DNA of 64,000 nt from Halogeometricum sp. S1BR25-6 (lineage in GTDB: Archaea > Halobacteriota > Halobacteria > Halobacteriales > Haloferacaceae), in NCBI RefSeq assembly GCF_031624495.1, contig NZ_JAMQOP010000001.1, positions 1,550,001 to 1,614,000 on the forward strand. The letters run 5' to 3'. The notes under the pieces are model-generated. The model was not told where the DNA came from. It ran no database searches and was given only the letters and a program-made list of their open reading frames with translations. Of this stretch, positions 44,781-53,122 are shown in pieces. Each line of letters starts with the position of its first letter. Position 1 is the first letter of the stretch. Both the position numbers and the translations under genes were made by a program.

Positions 44781-45773
44781 GTGAGCCTGCAGACGACGCT
44801 CGAACGAATCGGCGACGTCACGAGCAAGTACTTCGTCCTCTGGGTGGTGGCGGTGGCGCCGCTGGCGCTGTACTCGCCGGAGACGTTCACGCCCATCGCG
44901 CCGTACATCACGCCGCTCTTGGGAATCATCATGCTGGGGATGGGGCTGACGCTGACGCCCGCGGACTTCCGTCGGGTCGTCGAACGGCCGCGCGACGTGT
45001 TCGTCGGCGCGGCCAGCCAGTGGCTGCTGATGCCGCTGTTCGCCTACGGTCTCGTCGCCCTCCTCGGTCTGCCGCCCGAGATAGGCATCGGACTCATCCT
45101 CGTCGGCGCCGCGCCGGGCGGCACCGCCTCGAACGTGATGACCTACCTCGGGCGCGGCGACGTGGCGCTGTCGGTGACCATCACCACGGTGACGACCGTC
45201 GCGGCGCCGGTGGTGATGCCGGCGTGGATCGTGCTCCTCGCCGGCGAGTCCATCTCGGTCACGTTCGCGGAGATGGCCGCGTCCATCGTGCAGGTGGTCC
45301 TCCTGCCGGTCATCAGCGGACTGCTCCTTCGGTACGTCCTCGACCGGTACGCGCCGACCGTCGCCCGGGCGGGCGTCTCCATCTTCCCGGCGGTCAGCGT
45401 CGTCGCCATCGTCGCCATTATCGCCGCCGTCGTCGGACTGAACGTGACGACCATCCTCTCGGCGGGTCTCGTCGTCCTCCTCGCCGTCGTCCTGCACAAC
45501 GGTCTCGGCCTCGGGTCGGGCTACGGTATCGGGCGCGCGAGCGGGATGCCCGAAGAGCGCGCTCGGACCTGCGCCTTCGAGGTCGGACTGCAGAACAGCG
45601 GGCTGGCCGTCGCGCTGGCGACGGCGCACTTCGGCGCGAGCGCTGCCCTGATTCCCGCGCTGTTCAGCGTCTGGCACAACGTCTCGGGGCCGGCGCTGGC
45701 GACGCTGTTCTCCCGGATGGACGACGACGACGGGTCGGCGTCCGAGGGCGGTTCGGCGTCGACGGCCGACTGA
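44781..45773 (+). CDS. bile acid:sodium symporter (BASS) family transporter
   Basis: A 330-residue membrane protein with nine or ten helices. LGMGLTLTPADFRRVVERP, APGGTASNVMTYLGRGDVAL and the unwound crossing motif FEVGLQNSGLAVALA match BASS sodium symporters, whose substrates range from organic acids to pyruvate and pantoate precursors. The C-terminus is acidic and short. It begins with GTG at 44781, 79 bases after the kinase-fold gene, and converges on the glucoamylase gene 7 bases away. Confidence 0.9.
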   Translation: MSLQTTLERIGDVTSKYFVLWVVAVAPLALYSPETFTPIAPYITPLLGIIMLGMGLTLTPADFRRVVERPRDVFVGAASQWLLMPLFAYGLVALLGLPPEIGIGLILVGAAPGGTASNVMTYLGRGDVALSVTITTVTTVAAPVVMPAWIVLLAGESISVTFAEMAASIVQVVLLPVISGLLLRYVLDRYAPTVARAGVSIFPAVSVVAIVAIIAAVVGLNVTTILSAGLVVLLAVVLHNGLGLGSGYGIGRASGMPEERARTCAFEVGLQNSGLAVALATAHFGASAALIPALFSVWHNVSGPALATLFSRMDDDDGSASEGGSASTAD

Positions 45774-45780
45774 CTCCGGT

Positions 45781-47649
45781 TCAGGATTTCGAGATGGAAC
45801 CCCGACCGGCGTCGTCGTCGTCGAACGGCCGGACGCTGAGGGGGTCCTCCAACTCCTCGCCCTCCTCGGCGGCCTTCAGGTAGAGCGCGGCGGTGATGAG
45901 GCCGAGGTGGCTGAACCCCTGCGGGAAGTTTCCGAGCAGGTCGCCGGAGTCGGGGTCGACTTCCTCGGAAAGCAGTCCGAGCGGCGAGACGTGCTCGTTC
46001 GCCGCCTCGAACACCTCCCACGCCTCGTCCAAGCGGTCCGAGAGCGCGAGACAGCTCGCGAGCCAGTACGAACAGACCACGAACGCCCCCTCCTCGCCCG
46101 GCAGCGGGTCGTCCTGGTACCGACGGACCAGCCCGTTCCCGCGGCCGAGTTCCGACCAGACGGTGTCGATGGTCGACTGCACCCGTTCGTCGTCGAACGG
46201 CAGCATCCCCGAGAGGGGGAGCATCAGGACCGAGGCGTCGAGTTGCTCGTTGCGGAACGACTGGGTGAAGCTCCCCCACTCCTCGTCGTACCCCTCCTCG
46301 ACGGTCGTCTTCTTTATCTCCTCGCGCACTTCCGACCACCGCTCGACCGGCGCGTCGAACGCTTCGCCTTCCGCGATTTCGAGCGCCCGGTCGAGCGCGG
46401 TCCAGCACATTACCTTCGAGTGGACGAAGTGCCGCTGGTCGTCCCGGAGCTCCCAGATGCCGGCGTCCGTCTGGTCCCACGCCTCGCAGACGTAGTCGGC
46501 GATGTCCTTCACTGCCCGCCAATCGGCGGCGGCGAGTTCGTTCTGCGCCTGCGCGAGGTGGTACACGGAGAGGATAAGCTCGCCGTACACGTCGAGTTGC
46601 GTCTGTCCGCTGGCCTGGTTGCCGATGCGGACGGGGGTGGAACCGCGGTAGCCCTCGAAGTAGTCGAGCGTCTCTTCCTCCAGGTCGCCGTGGTCGAGGC
46701 TGTAGAGCGGCCGTATCTCCGCGGGGTCGCGCTCGCGGCTGATCTGGAGGAAGTCCTCGATGTACTCGCGGGCCTCGCGCTCGTGCCCGAGGTTGACGAG
46801 CGCGCGGGTGGTGAACGCGCCGTCGCGTATCCACGAGTAGCGGTAGTCCCAGTTGCGGACGCCGCCGACCACCTCGGGCAGCGACGCGGTGGGCGCGGCG
46901 GCGATGGCGCCGGTGTCGCGGAAGGTGAGCAGTTTGAGCACGATGGCCGAGCGCGTGAGGAGGTCGTGGGCGTAGCCCTCGTGCGGGCAGTCGTCGCCGC
47001 AGTTGTGCGTCCACTCCTGCCAGTAGGAGGCGGTCTCTTCGAGGAGCAACTCGCAGCGGTCGTCGTCGGTCGGTACCTCCATCCCGTACTGGAGGACGTA
47101 CCAGCGGTCCTCCCCGGCTGAGAGGTCGACTGTCGCCGTCGCCGTCGTTTCGGCGTCGTTCACGTCGAGGTCCGTCGGACTGACGAGGAACAGTCGCTTC
47201 CCGTCCCCGCTGGCGACGGCGCCGTTTTCGGTCGATTCGACGTGCGTATCCGCCCGCACGAAGTCGAACCGCGGTTCGAACTCGACGTCGAGTTCCACCT
47301 CCCCGTCGGTACAGGCGACCCGCCGATAGATACCCTGTACCTTCGGATTCGAGGGGTCCTCCTCGCCCACGAACGGCATGAAGTCGGTGACGGTCACCGT
47401 CCCCGAATCCGTCTCGAACGTCGTCTGCAGAACCGCCGTCTCGTCGAGGTAGGCCTGCTCGCTTTCGTACTCGGCGGTCGGTCGAATCGAGAAGTGGCCG
47501 CCGCCGGGGTCGAGGATGCGGGCGAACACGCCCGGCGAGGACACCTTCGGGAGACAGCACCAGTCGATGGACCCGTCGGCGCCGACGAGGGCCGTCGTCT
47601 CTAAGTTGCCGATCGCTCCGTACTCCTCCAGCGGTGTGTACTCACTCAT
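45781..47649 (-). CDS. glycoside hydrolase family 15 (glucoamylase/trehalase-like)
   Basis: A 622-residue enzyme. The N-terminal beta domain (MSEYTPLEEYGAIGNLETTAL, IDWCCLPKVSSPGVFARILD) leads into an (alpha/alpha)6 barrel with VRNWDYRYSWIRDGAF (about residue 264), LMLPLSGMLPFDDERV and YWLASCLALSD. These match GH15 members that release glucose from malto-oligosaccharides or cleave trehalose; which one is not decided. No signal peptide is visible, so it is probably cytoplasmic. ATG at 47649 gives the family N-terminus; a longer frame starts in a basic leader. Confidence 0.92.
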   Translation of the reverse strand: MSEYTPLEEYGAIGNLETTALVGADGSIDWCCLPKVSSPGVFARILDPGGGHFSIRPTAEYESEQAYLDETAVLQTTFETDSGTVTVTDFMPFVGEEDPSNPKVQGIYRRVACTDGEVELDVEFEPRFDFVRADTHVESTENGAVASGDGKRLFLVSPTDLDVNDAETTATATVDLSAGEDRWYVLQYGMEVPTDDDRCELLLEETASYWQEWTHNCGDDCPHEGYAHDLLTRSAIVLKLLTFRDTGAIAAAPTASLPEVVGGVRNWDYRYSWIRDGAFTTRALVNLGHEREAREYIEDFLQISRERDPAEIRPLYSLDHGDLEEETLDYFEGYRGSTPVRIGNQASGQTQLDVYGELILSVYHLAQAQNELAAADWRAVKDIADYVCEAWDQTDAGIWELRDDQRHFVHSKVMCWTALDRALEIAEGEAFDAPVERWSEVREEIKKTTVEEGYDEEWGSFTQSFRNEQLDASVLMLPLSGMLPFDDERVQSTIDTVWSELGRGNGLVRRYQDDPLPGEEGAFVVCSYWLASCLALSDRLDEAWEVFEAANEHVSPLGLLSEEVDPDSGDLLGNFPQGFSHLGLITAALYLKAAEEGEELEDPLSVRPFDDDDAGRGSISKS

Positions 47650-47917
47650 CGTTCTCTGTGGCTCCCGTCCGATGCTCGGGCGGACCGTTCTACCGTAGGC
47701 CACCGTCGCGGAGGGTTCTAACTGTGGTGGCCGTTCACAGCCCTCTTCGCGGCGCTGTCTCCCGTTTCGACGCCCGGACCGTCAGCGACCTCTCACGTCT
47801 GCATCCGCGTCCGTACCCACCTGTCTCGCTGGCCACACGATAGAAGTGCGTTCCGCGAGAACGCCCAGAAGAGACGATGAGACGACACGTACCGAACGTC
47901 GCGGGAGGGAGCGCTCG

Positions 47918-48922
47918 ATGAGTTCGACGGACCGCTCAGAAGTGGTCGTCATCACCGGGTCCTCCTCGGGCATCGGGCGGGCGACCGCGCACGAGTTCGC
48001 GGAGGACGGCGCCAGGGTCGCACTGCTCGCGCGCAACGAAGAGCGCCTGGAGAACGCGAAAGCGGAAGTCGAAGAACGCGGCGGGAAGGCGCTCGCCATT
48101 CCGACCGACGTCAGCGAGTACGACGAGGTCGAGGCGGCCGCAGAGCGGGTCGAAGAGGAGTTCGGCCCCATCGACACCTGGGTCAACGCGGCGATGGCGA
48201 CGGTGTTCGGCGAGTTCACCGAGGTCGAACCCGAGGAGTTCGAGCGGGCGACCGACGTGAACTACCTCGGTTTCGTCAACGGGTCGCACGTCGCGCTGAA
48301 CCGGATGGTACCGCGCGACAGCGGTACGCTCGTTCAGGTCGGGTCGGCGCTGTCGTACCGCGGCATCCCCCTGCAGGCGGCCTACTGCGGGTCGAAGTTC
48401 GCCATCCGCGGGATGACCGACTCCATCCGCACCGAACTGCTCCACGACGACAGCGACGTGCACGTGACGACCGTTCACCTGCCGGGCGTCAACACGCCGC
48501 AGTTCGACCAGGTGAAACTCCACGTCGACAAACTCCCCCGTCCGGTCGCGCCCGTCTTCCAACCCGAAGTCGCGGCCGACAGCATCCACTGGGCGGCCCA
48601 CCACGAACGGCGCGAGGTGTACGTCGGGCGCTCGACGGTCAAGACCATCTGGGGGAACAAGATAGCGCCGTGGCTGGTGGATCGCCTGCTCGCGAAACAG
48701 GGCTACAGCGGCCAGTTCCGCGACGAGGACGTCCCCGACGACTACGAGGACTACCTCTTCGAACCCAAGTCGGGCGACCGGGGCACGCACGGGTCGTTCG
48801 ACGACGAGGCCGAGGCGGGGAGCGTCCAACTCACGCTCACCAAGCATCGCGAGGCTCTCGGCGCGGTGCTCGGCGTCCTCGCGCTCGTGGCAGCGAAGCT
48901 CTACGTCGGTGACGACGGATGA
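47918..48922 (+). CDS. SDR-family oxidoreductase with C-terminal membrane anchor
   Basis: A 334-residue short-chain dehydrogenase. Cofactor motif TGSSSGIGRATAHEF (about residues 14-28), catalytic Tyr/Lys in YCGSKFAIRG (about 157-166) with Ser before it (GSALSYRG), then an extended C-terminus. Residues 305-330 (ALGAVLGVLALVAAKLYVG) form one hydrophobic helix, suggesting attachment to the membrane. Start ATG at 47918. The last codons overlap the following gene by ATGA, so the two are translationally coupled. Confidence 0.88.
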   Translation: MSSTDRSEVVVITGSSSGIGRATAHEFAEDGARVALLARNEERLENAKAEVEERGGKALAIPTDVSEYDEVEAAAERVEEEFGPIDTWVNAAMATVFGEFTEVEPEEFERATDVNYLGFVNGSHVALNRMVPRDSGTLVQVGSALSYRGIPLQAAYCGSKFAIRGMTDSIRTELLHDDSDVHVTTVHLPGVNTPQFDQVKLHVDKLPRPVAPVFQPEVAADSIHWAAHHERREVYVGRSTVKTIWGNKIAPWLVDRLLAKQGYSGQFRDEDVPDDYEDYLFEPKSGDRGTHGSFDDEAEAGSVQLTLTKHREALGAVLGVLALVAAKLYVGDDG

Positions 48923-49254
48923 GACGCGCCGCGCTGATTCGAGCCGCCTACGGACTCCTGCTCCTCCTCGCCCCCGATTCGCTGGTCGATTCGGTCGCCG
49001 GGGTCGAGACGGGACGAGCGTTCTCCGTCCTGCGGCGGATACTCGGCATTCGGCACCTACTGCAGGCGTTCCTGTTGCGTGAATCGGAGTGTCCGCTGGC
49101 GACGGGGGCCGGTGCCGGGACGGACCTGATTCACGCCGCCAGCCTGCTGCCGTTCGTGGCGCTCGACGGGTCGAAGCGGCGCGTCTACGTCGCCGACTTC
49201 CTCGTGGAGGTGGCGTTCGCTGCGGTGGACGTTCGGTCGGCGCTGAAGGACTGA
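48919..49254 (+). CDS. small membrane protein, coupled to the SDR gene
   Basis: A 111-residue protein with two or three hydrophobic segments (RAAYGLLLLLAPDSLVDSV, the LRRILGIRHLLQAFLL region, LIHAASLLPFVAL). Pattern resembles small DoxX-like or uncharacterised membrane proteins, but no family can be named. The overlap with the SDR reading frame indicates a functional pair. A terminator-like hairpin with T-run lies downstream at 49364-49404. Confidence 0.7.
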   Translation: MRRAALIRAAYGLLLLLAPDSLVDSVAGVETGRAFSVLRRILGIRHLLQAFLLRESECPLATGAGAGTDLIHAASLLPFVALDGSKRRVYVADFLVEVAFAAVDVRSALKD

Positions 49255-49363
49255 CGAGTATCGACGGTCGTTTTGTCGGCGGAGTTTCGACGCTGCGGAG
49301 CGTCGTTGAGAAGCAGTAGAGGGCGATATTCGCTGACGGTCCTGCTGACTGGAAGCCTTGAGA

Positions 49364-49404
49364 CCGCGAGCGAGGCCGAAGGCCGAGTCTCGCGGAACTT
49401 TTTT
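49364..49404 (+). terminator. hairpin followed by T-run
   Basis: CCGCGAG at 49364-49370 pairs with CTCGCGG at 49389-49395, with an inner GGCC-GAA-GGCC stem, and is followed by six T at 49399-49404 and five T at 49413-49417. It fits the end of the SDR operon. Confidence 0.5.
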
Positions 49405-49481
49405 GGTCCAGATTTTTGCGAGGAGCGGTTCCCGCAGCGAGCCGAAGGCTCGCGAGGAAACCCGACGAAGCAAAAAGGTGG

Positions 49482-49504
49482 ATGGGCGCTACAGGATTTG
49501 AACC
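49482..49504 (-). repeat. duplicate of the tRNA-Arg 3' end (att-like)
   Basis: 23 bases identical to 49596-49618, which cover the T-stem/loop 3' half and acceptor 3' strand plus discriminator of the tRNA. Offset is 114 bases. The copy lacks the D and anticodon arms. Confidence 0.85.
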
Positions 49505-49596
49505 TCGGTCGCTCTGCTCGCTTCGCTCGCGACGCTCCCTGATTCAAATCCTTCGCGGTAGATGATTCTCCGCTCACTTCGTTCGCGGAAGAATCA

Positions 49597-49671
49597 TGGG
49601 CGCTACAGGATTTGAACCCGTGGCAACTTGGTCCGAAGCCAAGCACTCTGTCCAGACTGAGCTAAGCGCCC
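49597..49671 (-). tRNA. tRNA-Arg (anticodon TCG)
   Basis: A complete, intron-free tRNA. Acceptor stem GGGCGCT pairs with AGCGCCC (49665-49671 and 49598-49604), discriminator A at 49597. D stem GCTC/GAGT, anticodon stem CTTGG/CCAAG closing the loop CTTCGGA, whose bases 34-36 are TCG (49634-49636 on the plus strand as CGA), reading codon CGA and by wobble CGG. T arm ACGGG-TTCAAAT-CCTGT. CCA is not encoded. A TTTAAATTA box lies 25-33 bases upstream. Confidence 0.96.
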
Positions 49672-49695
49672 TCACTCATTCGTACCGGCGCGGTG

Positions 49696-49704
49696 TAATT
49701 TAAA
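49696..49704 (-). promoter_or_regulatory. TATA-like box for tRNA-Arg
   Basis: GTTTAAATT on the minus strand, 25-33 bases before the 5' end of the tRNA. Confidence 0.55.
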
Positions 49705-49742
49705 CCCACGGATTCCGTTCGGCGAACCCGCCGACTCCGCGC

Positions 49743-49750
49743 CATTTATC
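49743..49750 (+). promoter_or_regulatory. TATA-like box for the prenyltransferase gene
   Basis: ATTTATCA in a GC-rich background, about 26-33 bases before the ATG at 49776. Confidence 0.5.
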
Positions 49751-49775
49751 ATCGCGGGACGGGGACGTTCCGCGT

Positions 49776-50714
49776 ATGCCACCCGCCGGGGAGTCCGAGT
49801 CCGCCGACAGGGGCGACGCGGCGGCGTCCGGAGACGCCCCGTCGGACGGGGCGCCCCCGGAATCGACCGGGACGGCCCGGGGTCTACTCGAACTCACGCG
49901 CCCCGGAAACACCGTCTCGGCGGGCGTCCTGACGTTCACCGGGTCGTTCGTGGCGGCGGGCGTGTTCGCCTCGCCGCTTAACGTCGCCGCGGCGATGCTG
50001 GCGACGGTGTTCGCCACGGGCGCCGGGAACGCGGTGAACGACTACTTCGACCGGGAGATAGACGCCATCAACCGACCGGACCGGCCCATCCCGCGCGGGG
50101 CGGTGAGCGACCGAGGGGCGCTCGCGTTCAGCGTCGCCCTGTTCCTCGGCGCCGTCGTCTGCGCGGCGCTGCTCCCCCTCGAAGCGCTCGGCATCGCGGT
50201 GGTGAATCTGCTGGCGCTGGTCGCGTACACGGAGTACTTCAAGGGGTTACCCGGAGTGGGCAACGTCGTCGTCGGCTATCTCACCGGGTCGACGTTCCTG
50301 TTCGGCGCCGCGGCGGTGGGGGACCCGTTCGACCGGAGCGTCCTCGTGCTGTTCGGCCTCGCCGCGCTGGCGACGTTCACCCGCGAAGTCGTCAAAGACG
50401 TGGAGGACATCGCGGGCGACAGGGAGGAGGGACTGCGGACGCTGCCCATCGTCGCCGGCGAACGCGTCGCCCTCGGCGTCGGTCTCGCGGCGATGGTCGT
50501 CGCGACGACTGCGAGCGCCCTCCCGTACTTGGAGAGCGGATTCGGCGTCGCCTACCTCGCCTTAGTCGTCCCCGCGGACCTCCTCATGTTGGCCGCGTGC
50601 GTCCGGTCGTTCTCGGACCCCGCGGTCGCACAGCGTCGTCTCAAGCGCGGGATGTTACTCGCCACGGCGGCGTTCATCGCGGGCCGGGTATTTATGCCGG
50701 CGGGGCCGATATGA
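49776..50714 (+). CDS. digeranylgeranylglyceryl phosphate synthase (UbiA family)
   Basis: A 312-residue membrane prenyltransferase. It adds the second geranylgeranyl chain to geranylgeranylglyceryl phosphate in archaeal lipid synthesis. The Asp-rich motifs are NDYFDREIDAINRPDRPIPR (about residues 88-107) and KDVEDIAGDREEG (about 207-219), with eight or nine helices around them. A haloarchaeal acidic N-terminal extension (residues 1-35) precedes GLLELTRPGNTVSAG. A CATTTATC box 26-33 bases upstream of the ATG indicates leaderless expression. Same strand order as neighbours but no operon partner. Confidence 0.93.
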   Translation: MPPAGESESADRGDAAASGDAPSDGAPPESTGTARGLLELTRPGNTVSAGVLTFTGSFVAAGVFASPLNVAAAMLATVFATGAGNAVNDYFDREIDAINRPDRPIPRGAVSDRGALAFSVALFLGAVVCAALLPLEALGIAVVNLLALVAYTEYFKGLPGVGNVVVGYLTGSTFLFGAAAVGDPFDRSVLVLFGLAALATFTREVVKDVEDIAGDREEGLRTLPIVAGERVALGVGLAAMVVATTASALPYLESGFGVAYLALVVPADLLMLAACVRSFSDPAVAQRRLKRGMLLATAAFIAGRVFMPAGPI

Positions 50715-50915
50715 CGGTATCACGAGGTGTGCGGAACGAACGGTTCGTCGCCGTATTCGACAGACCGGAGACATCTCATCCGAAGCGGACGGTCATCGAA
50801 TCAAAAAGAATAATATCGGCTCGCGATATGTTACATCGTCTAATGGCTATCGGTGAGGTCACACCCCCCGGAAGCGAGCGTCCACCAGTCGGTCGGCCGA
50901 CGCAGAGGCACCCGC

Positions 50916-51527
50916 ATGTATGACCTCTCGCCGGCGCTCGATGCCGAGGTACCCCCGGGGACAAACCTCCTCATCAGCGGACCGCCGCTCACAGGGAAGC
51001 GCTCGCTCGCGCTCGATATCCTCGCGCACGGCGCCAACGACGGCGACGGCGCCATCATCGTCACCACGAAGGACGGAGCCAAGCGCGTTCTCTCGGACTT
51101 CGAGAAGCGCACCCCCTACGAGGGGAAACCCGTCGCCGTCGTCGACTGCGTGACGCGCCAGCAAGGCGTCAACGACATCCGCGACGACGACCGCATCAAG
51201 TACACCTCCTCGCCGGTCGACATGACCGGCATCGGGATCAAACTCTCCGAGTTCCTGCAGGCGTTCCACCAGGACCGCAACATCGAGCAGAACCGCATCA
51301 TGCTCCACTCGCTGTCGACGCTCCTGATGTACGCGGACCTCCAGACGGTGTTCCGCTTCCTGCACGTCTTCACCGGGCGCATCCAGAGCGTCGAGGGTCT
51401 CGGCCTGTTCGCCATCGACGCCAGCGCGCACGACGACAAGACGATGAACACGCTCAAGCAGTTGTTCGACGGCATCGTCACGACGTCGGAAGACGGCGAA
51501 CCGCAGATTCGGCTCGCGTCCGACTGA
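50916..51527 (+). CDS. RAD55/KaiC-like P-loop ATPase without catalytic signature (haloarchaeal)
   Basis: A 203-residue single RecA-fold protein. Walker A is GPPLTGKRS (about residues 21-29), DGAIIVTTKDGAKRVLSDFEKR follows as in KaiC/RadA relatives, and a Walker B-like strand LGLFAIDASAHDD lies near the C-terminus. MHSLSTLLMYADLQTVFRFLHVF is a conserved helical stretch in the haloarchaeal group (DUF7504-like, formerly called HTR-like). A signalling or regulatory role is probable; no DNA recombination function is implied. The 200-base upstream region is AT-rich (AAAAAGAATAATATCG near 50805). Confidence 0.8.
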   Translation: MYDLSPALDAEVPPGTNLLISGPPLTGKRSLALDILAHGANDGDGAIIVTTKDGAKRVLSDFEKRTPYEGKPVAVVDCVTRQQGVNDIRDDDRIKYTSSPVDMTGIGIKLSEFLQAFHQDRNIEQNRIMLHSLSTLLMYADLQTVFRFLHVFTGRIQSVEGLGLFAIDASAHDDKTMNTLKQLFDGIVTTSEDGEPQIRLASD

Positions 51528-51607
51528 CCGACGCCCGACCGCGCGGCGCCGGCCTCCGGCCCTCGTCGACGCGGTGCTTTTTGTCCGCGGGCCGCGTTCC
51601 TCCGCGC

Positions 51608-52030
51608 ATGGTGAGCGACGACGACCTCAGAGAGATGCTCGACGCCGACACCGTCGCCGTCGTCGGTTGTTCGACGACCGAGGGGAAGGCCGCCCACGAG
51701 ATACCGGCGTACCTCCAGCGACACGGCTACCGCGTGATTCCGGTCAACCCGTTCGCCGACGAGATTCTCGGCGAGACGGCGTACGACTCGCTGGCGGACG
51801 TGCCGGAGGACGTCGAAATCGACCTCGTGGACGTGTTCCGTCCGAGCGAGGAGGCGGGCGACATCGTCGACGCCGCCGTCGAGCGACGCGAGGCCGTCGG
51901 CGACGTGCGGTCGGTGTGGCTCCAACTCGGCATCACGGACGACGAGGCGGGCGAACGGGCGCGGGAGGCGGGCCTCGCGTTCGTGCAGGACAAGTGCATG
52001 AAAGTCGAGCACGGCCGCCTCGTCCGCTGA
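51608..52030 (+). CDS. CoA-binding domain protein (YccU-like)
   Basis: A 140-residue Rossmann-fold protein of the CoA-binding family. VAVVGCSTTEGKAAHEIPAYLQ (about residues 14-35), YRVIPVNPFADEILG and the final helix-strand FVQDKCMKVEH match YccU-type proteins, thought to bind CoA; no enzymatic activity is known. ATG at 51608 is used; a longer in-frame start lacks conservation. Converges on the cysteine synthase gene 6 bases away. Confidence 0.9.
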   Translation: MVSDDDLREMLDADTVAVVGCSTTEGKAAHEIPAYLQRHGYRVIPVNPFADEILGETAYDSLADVPEDVEIDLVDVFRPSEEAGDIVDAAVERREAVGDVRSVWLQLGITDDEAGERAREAGLAFVQDKCMKVEHGRLVR

Positions 52031-52036
52031 GACCGG

Positions 52037-53017
52037 TCACCCCTCCCAAGACTCGAAGTCGCCGTAGATACCCTTCGAGAGGTACCGCTCCCCGGAGTCG
52101 GGAAACACCGTAGCGACCGAGTCGTAGGGCGCGTCCACCTCCCCGTCGCGGATTCGCTCGGCCACGTCGCGCGCGGCGAGACTCGCCGCGGCGGCGGAGG
52201 AGGCGACGAGGTGACCCTCCTCGCGGGCGAGTCGCTGAACCTCCGTATGCGCGTCGCGGTCGGCTATCTGTACGACTTCGTCGACGAGTTCGGGGTCGAA
52301 CAGTTCGTTGGTCGCCGGGTCGTGCGTGCCGATGCCCTCCGTCTTGTAGGCGTCCTCTTCGACGTCTTCCCCTTCGAGCGTCGCGTACAGCGACCCCTCC
52401 GGTTCGACGGCGACGACTCGGGTGTCGGAGTCCCGTTCGAGGGCGTACTTCGCGATGCCCATGAGCGTCCCCGCTGTGCCGCACCCGGCGACGACGGCGC
52501 CCACCTCGCCGTCGAGGGCGTCGTACATCTCGGGACCGGTGGTCGCGTAGTGCGCCTCGACGTTCAGGGGGTTCGAGAACTGCTGGGGGACGACGGCGTC
52601 GTCCGTCTCCGCGGCGACGGCGTGCGCCCGGTCGATGGCGCCGCCCATGCCATCCTCGCTGGGCGTGTTGATGACCGTCGCGCCGAGGGCGCGCATGAGT
52701 TGCTGTTTCTCGACGCTGAAGCGTTCGGGAACGACGAACACCGCCTCGATACCGAGTTGCCCGGCCGCGACGGCGAAACCGATGCCGGTGTTGCCGGCCG
52801 TCGGTTCGACGATGGTGCCGCCCTCGGGGAGCGTCCCGTCTTCGAGCATGCGTTCGAGCATGTACTTCCCGATGCGGTCCTTGACGCTCGCGCCGGGGTT
52901 GAACGACTCGAGTTTGGCGTAGACGGGCACCTCGTCGGGGGAAGCCTGAACGCGGACGAGGGGGGTCTCGCCGACGGTGTCGAGGACCGAGGCGAGCGGT
53001 TCCCGGTGCGTTGTCAT
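52037..53017 (-). CDS. cysK: cysteine synthase family protein (PLP-dependent)
   Basis: A 326-residue fold-type II PLP enzyme. The PLP lysine is in NPGASVKDRIG (about residue 43), the substrate loop is EPTAGNTGIGF (about 68-78) with TAGNTG replacing the more common TSGNTG, and the phosphate loop is AGCGTAGTLMG (about 175). It makes cysteine from O-acetylserine (or O-phosphoserine/ cystathionine-type donors) and sulfide; cystathionine beta-synthase-like activity cannot be excluded. ATG at 53017. It lies about 800 bases from the sirohaem reductase gene, which suits supply of sulfide. Confidence 0.88.
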   Translation of the reverse strand: MTTHREPLASVLDTVGETPLVRVQASPDEVPVYAKLESFNPGASVKDRIGKYMLERMLEDGTLPEGGTIVEPTAGNTGIGFAVAAGQLGIEAVFVVPERFSVEKQQLMRALGATVINTPSEDGMGGAIDRAHAVAAETDDAVVPQQFSNPLNVEAHYATTGPEMYDALDGEVGAVVAGCGTAGTLMGIAKYALERDSDTRVVAVEPEGSLYATLEGEDVEEDAYKTEGIGTHDPATNELFDPELVDEVVQIADRDAHTEVQRLAREEGHLVASSAAAASLAARDVAERIRDGEVDAPYDSVATVFPDSGERYLSKGIYGDFESWEG

Positions 53018-53122
53018 GCGCTGGCAAATGTTGCCCCAGTACCTCAAAGTTCCCATCCGGCTGTCGGACGGCGCGTCCGCTGGCGGGCGTCGGTCGTCCG
53101 ACCGGGAAAAGTGGTTCGGCGG

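Larger units (their letters stand above)
49255..49596. other. gene-free region rich in inverted repeats next to tRNA-Arg
   Basis: No gene is supported in these 342 bases. They hold the terminator-like hairpin, a second CGAGCC-GAA-GGCTCG hairpin near 49436-49451, a partial copy of the tRNA 3' end at 49482-49504, and two stem-loops: 49489-49561 (CTAC plus AGGATTTGAA pairing with TTCAAATCCT plus GTAG) and 49562-49597 (ATGATTCT-CCGC pairing with GCGGAAGAATCAT, one bulged base). The stem-loop loops contain CGCTCACTTCGTTCGC-like sequence. Confidence 0.6.

Noticed and set aside
49482-49504. Second tRNA gene
   Set aside because: Only the T-arm and acceptor 3' strand are present; no D arm or anticodon arm, so it is a partial duplicate.
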